Below are positions 4,626-5,997 of a DNA stretch of 5,997 nucleotides, in pieces. The notes under the pieces were generated by a model. It searched no databases and was not told where the DNA came from. It saw nothing but the letters and a program-made list of their open reading frames with translations. Each line of letters starts with the position of its first letter. The first letter of the stretch is position 1. The stretch lies in contig JAEWPH010000097.1 in the NCBI GenBank assembly GCA_023460715.1, forward strand, positions 1-5,997, written 5' to 3'. Source of the DNA: Pseudomonadota bacterium. Lineage in GTDB: Bacteria > Pseudomonadota > Gammaproteobacteria > Burkholderiales > Burkholderiaceae_C. The position numbers and the translations under genes are program-made.

Positions 4626-5249
4626 TCAGTGCGACAGGTGCAGGCCGCACTCGCGGTTGTCTTCGCCCTTGGTCGGGTCAACATAGTCGAAGTTGTTCGG
4701 CAGGCCGTGCGTCTGGCAGTACTCGTACAGGTCCTTGGACGACCAGTGCAGCAGCGGCGCGACCTTGACCAGCCCATCGGGGTTGATGCTCACCGGGTCC
4801 ATCTGAGCGCGCACGGCCGTATCGGTGGCGCGCAGCGCGGTGAACCAGACCTGCGGCGCGGTCTCGCGCAGCGCACGGGCGAAAGGTTCGAGCTTGACCT
4901 CTTCGGTAAAGGCGGCGTGGCGCGGATCGTCCAGCGCCGGCGTGGGGCCTTCCACGGCCTCGCGGTGCGCGCGCGAGCGGCGCGGCAGGTAGATCTTCAG
5001 GTTCAGGCCCAGCAGGCGGGTGACCTCGTCGGCAAAGCGGTAGGTGGCCTCGGTGTTGTAGCCGTTGTCCATCCACACCACGGGCACATCGGGCTGGGCG
5101 CGCGTGACCATGTGCAGGATCACCGCCTCGAACGGGCGGAAGTTGGTGGTCACGATGGCGGGTCGGCCCAGGCCGATGGCCCAGTCCACCAGGCCCTGGG
5201 CGTTGCGGCCAAGGGTGGCGTTGATGTGTGCGAGGTCGATTGCGCTCAT
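4626..5249 (-). CDS. cysH: PAPS-reductase-family protein (CysH-like)
   Basis: A 207-residue member of the phosphoadenosine phosphosulfate (PAPS) reductase / ATP-pyrophosphatase fold. CysH uses thioredoxin-derived electrons to reduce PAPS to sulfite in sulfate assimilation. Features that match are DVPVVWMDNGYNTEATYRFADEV (54-76, like the LDTGY region of CysH), LNLKIY (82-87), VWFTALR (134-140), VKVAPLLHW (161-169) and a C-terminal ECGLH (200-204) whose C201 corresponds to the catalytic cysteine. Features that differ: the usual SSSFG-type loop is TTNFR (34-38), the arginine-rich GLR-REQS region is ALRATDTAVRA, and the segment before ECGLH is short. The only cysteines are C178 and C201, so there is no Fe-S cluster of the APS-reductase type. 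The start at 5249 has GGAG 7 bases upstream. It stands alone, without cysI, cysD or cysN beside it. The family is secure; PAPS as substrate is probable, not proven. Confidence 0.82.
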   Translation of the reverse strand: MSAIDLAHINATLGRNAQGLVDWAIGLGRPAIVTTNFRPFEAVILHMVTRAQPDVPVVWMDNGYNTEATYRFADEVTRLLGLNLKIYLPRRSRAHREAVEGPTPALDDPRHAAFTEEVKLEPFARALRETAPQVWFTALRATDTAVRAQMDPVSINPDGLVKVAPLLHWSSKDLYEYCQTHGLPNNFDYVDPTKGEDNRECGLHLSH

Positions 5250-5368
5250 GGCGGTGCTCCGTCGGGTCTGCAGCGCGCCGGCGGCCTGGCCGGCGTGCGG
5301 GGCTCCGATTGTGCCTCCCGCGCCACACCTTGGCCGCGGCAGGGTCAAGCAGGGCCGAGGCGGCGCAC

Positions 5369-5387
5369 AATATCAAGAATCATTCCC
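5369..5387 (-). promoter_or_regulatory. Fur-box-like site upstream of the FecI-type sigma gene
   Basis: Read on the - strand, this 19-base segment matches the classic Fur consensus (GATAATGATAATCATTATC) at 11 of 19 positions by my count, including an intact AATGAT core. With the adjoining bases it contains GAATGG-GAATGA-TTC, an array of Fur-like hexamers. It ends 10 bases before the TATAAT at 5398, where a bound repressor would block RNA polymerase. FecI-type sigma genes are commonly repressed by Fur. The match is moderate, but the region stands out as AT-rich in its surroundings. Confidence 0.5.
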
Positions 5388-5397
5388 ATTCGCTTTT

Positions 5398-5403
5398 TAT
5401 AAT
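5398..5403 (+). promoter_or_regulatory. Perfect TATAAT (-10) directly before the sigma gene
   Basis: TATAAT occurs only 10 bases before ATG 5414 inside an otherwise GC-rich window. Transcription would start around 5410, leaving almost no leader, and no Shine-Dalgarno precedes the ATG. The -35 position (about 5375-5380) is a poor match to TTGACA. Confidence 0.55.
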
Positions 5404-5413
5404 CCGGCCCGCC

Positions 5414-5995
5414 ATGCCGCTGTCCGACGCCACCGCCCTGCGCTCCCCTTCCCCTGCCGAGCCGCTGCTCGCCGTGCTGGTGCAGCACTACGAGGACCTG
5501 GTGCGCTCGCTGCGCCACCGCTTCGGGGAGGAATGCCATCCGCGCGAGATCGTCAACGACCTGTGCGTGCGGCTGCTGGAGCGGCCGGTGCCGGCGGACA
5601 TCGCCAACCCGCTGGCCTTTCTGCGCAGCGTGGCGCGCGACCTGGCCATCGACCGCTACCGCCGCCAGACCCGCCGCCCCGAGACGGCGCTGGACGGCCT
5701 GGCGCTGGAGGAGCTGCCCGCGCCCACCGCCGCCCCCCGGCTGTCGCCGCCCGAATTGGCCGTGGCGGCCGCGCAGCACCAGCGCGCCCTGCTCGCGGCC
5801 ATCCAGCAGCTGCCGCCGGCCAGCCGCGACGCCTTCATCCTGACCAAGCTCTACGGCATGCCCCAGGACGAGGCCGCCCGGCGCATGGGCATCTCGCGCG
5901 GCATGGTGGCGCGCCACCTCGCCCGCGCCCTGCGCGACGTGGAGCCGGTGCTGGGCACCCCACCGGCACGCGCCTGCGCCGACCATGCCGGTTGA
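5414..5995 (+). CDS. FecI-type ECF sigma factor (sigma-70 family, iron-uptake class)
   Basis: A 193-residue extracytoplasmic-function sigma factor that would direct RNA polymerase to a cell-surface-signalling target, typically a TonB-dependent receptor. Region 2 lies at about 18-88: LVQHYEDLVRSLRHRFG, then the -10-recognition part AFLRSVARDLAIDRYRRQTRR (68-88). A Pro/Ala-rich linker (89-113) leads to region 4 (121-177), with LPPASRDAFILTKLYGM and the helix-turn-helix QDEAARRMGISRGMVARHLARAL (151-173). The layout and the LPPxxRxxFxLxxxxG pattern fit the FecI group. The ATG at 5414 is the only Met that keeps region 2 intact, although it lacks a Shine-Dalgarno. A Fur-like box and TATAAT precede it. 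It is divergent from the CysH-like gene, with 164 bases between. A FecR start may overlap its end. Confidence 0.9.
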   Translation: MPLSDATALRSPSPAEPLLAVLVQHYEDLVRSLRHRFGEECHPREIVNDLCVRLLERPVPADIANPLAFLRSVARDLAIDRYRRQTRRPETALDGLALEELPAPTAAPRLSPPELAVAAAQHQRALLAAIQQLPPASRDAFILTKLYGMPQDEAARRMGISRGMVARHLARALRDVEPVLGTPPARACADHAG

Positions 5996-5997
5996 CC
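5985..5997 (+). CDS. Possible start of a FecR-type anti-sigma gene, cut by window end
   Basis: An ATG at 5985 in another frame (MPVD...) overlaps the sigma stop (TGA 5993-5995). FecI genes are usually followed at once by fecR, often with overlap, which is the main reason to list it. Only four codons are visible and no Shine-Dalgarno is seen, so this rests on context. Confidence 0.3.

Noticed and set aside
4563..5402. A 279-codon + strand frame opposite the CysH-like gene
   Set aside because: It begins inside the terminator hairpin and shows no domain; the - strand gene has a clear family match.

Overview
The window reads as a high-GC betaproteobacterial chromosome, most likely a Comamonadaceae member of the Acidovorax type. 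This is an inference from strong G/C third-position bias, a creC/creD pair, a FecI-type sigma factor and the family resemblance of the small proteins. No rRNA, tRNA, CRISPR array, insertion sequence or phage gene is visible. Most of it looks like ordinary core or stress-response chromosome.

Left part (1-2685, all + strand): the 3' end of a sensor histidine kinase (CreC-like), a small VOC/glyoxalase-fold protein, the inner-membrane protein CreD, and a short unrecognised protein whose start codon overlaps the creD stop. Between the VOC gene and creD lie two tandem copies of a TTCAC-N6-TTCAC-like element, the known target pattern of the response regulator CreB. The kinase, its probable target promoter and the target gene therefore sit together. 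creD probably starts at a TTG (941) behind a strong Shine-Dalgarno rather than at the upstream ATG.

Middle part (2711-4369, - strand): a bacteriohemerythrin with the full set of seven di-iron ligands; then, above a clear rho-independent terminator, a secreted Lys/Ala-rich protein with three copies of a C-x10-C repeat; then a CsbD/YjbJ-family stress protein. These look like envelope, oxygen and stress functions, but nothing in the sequence ties them into one pathway. The region 4407-4582 is dense in inverted repeats and ends in a second strong terminator.

Right part (4552-5997): a stand-alone PAPS-reductase-family gene (CysH-like, - strand) that keeps the C-terminal ECGLH motif but has a changed nucleotide-binding loop and no iron-sulfur cysteine pairs. 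Divergent from it is a FecI-type ECF sigma factor (+ strand) with a perfect TATAAT only 10 bases before its ATG and a Fur-box-like sequence just upstream. A possible FecR start overlaps the sigma gene's end at the window edge, which would fit an iron-uptake signalling operon continuing to the right.

I found no convincing entirely new system. The best leads are the duplicated cre element, the coupled small gene after creD, the triple C-x10-C secreted protein and the divergent CysH-like enzyme.
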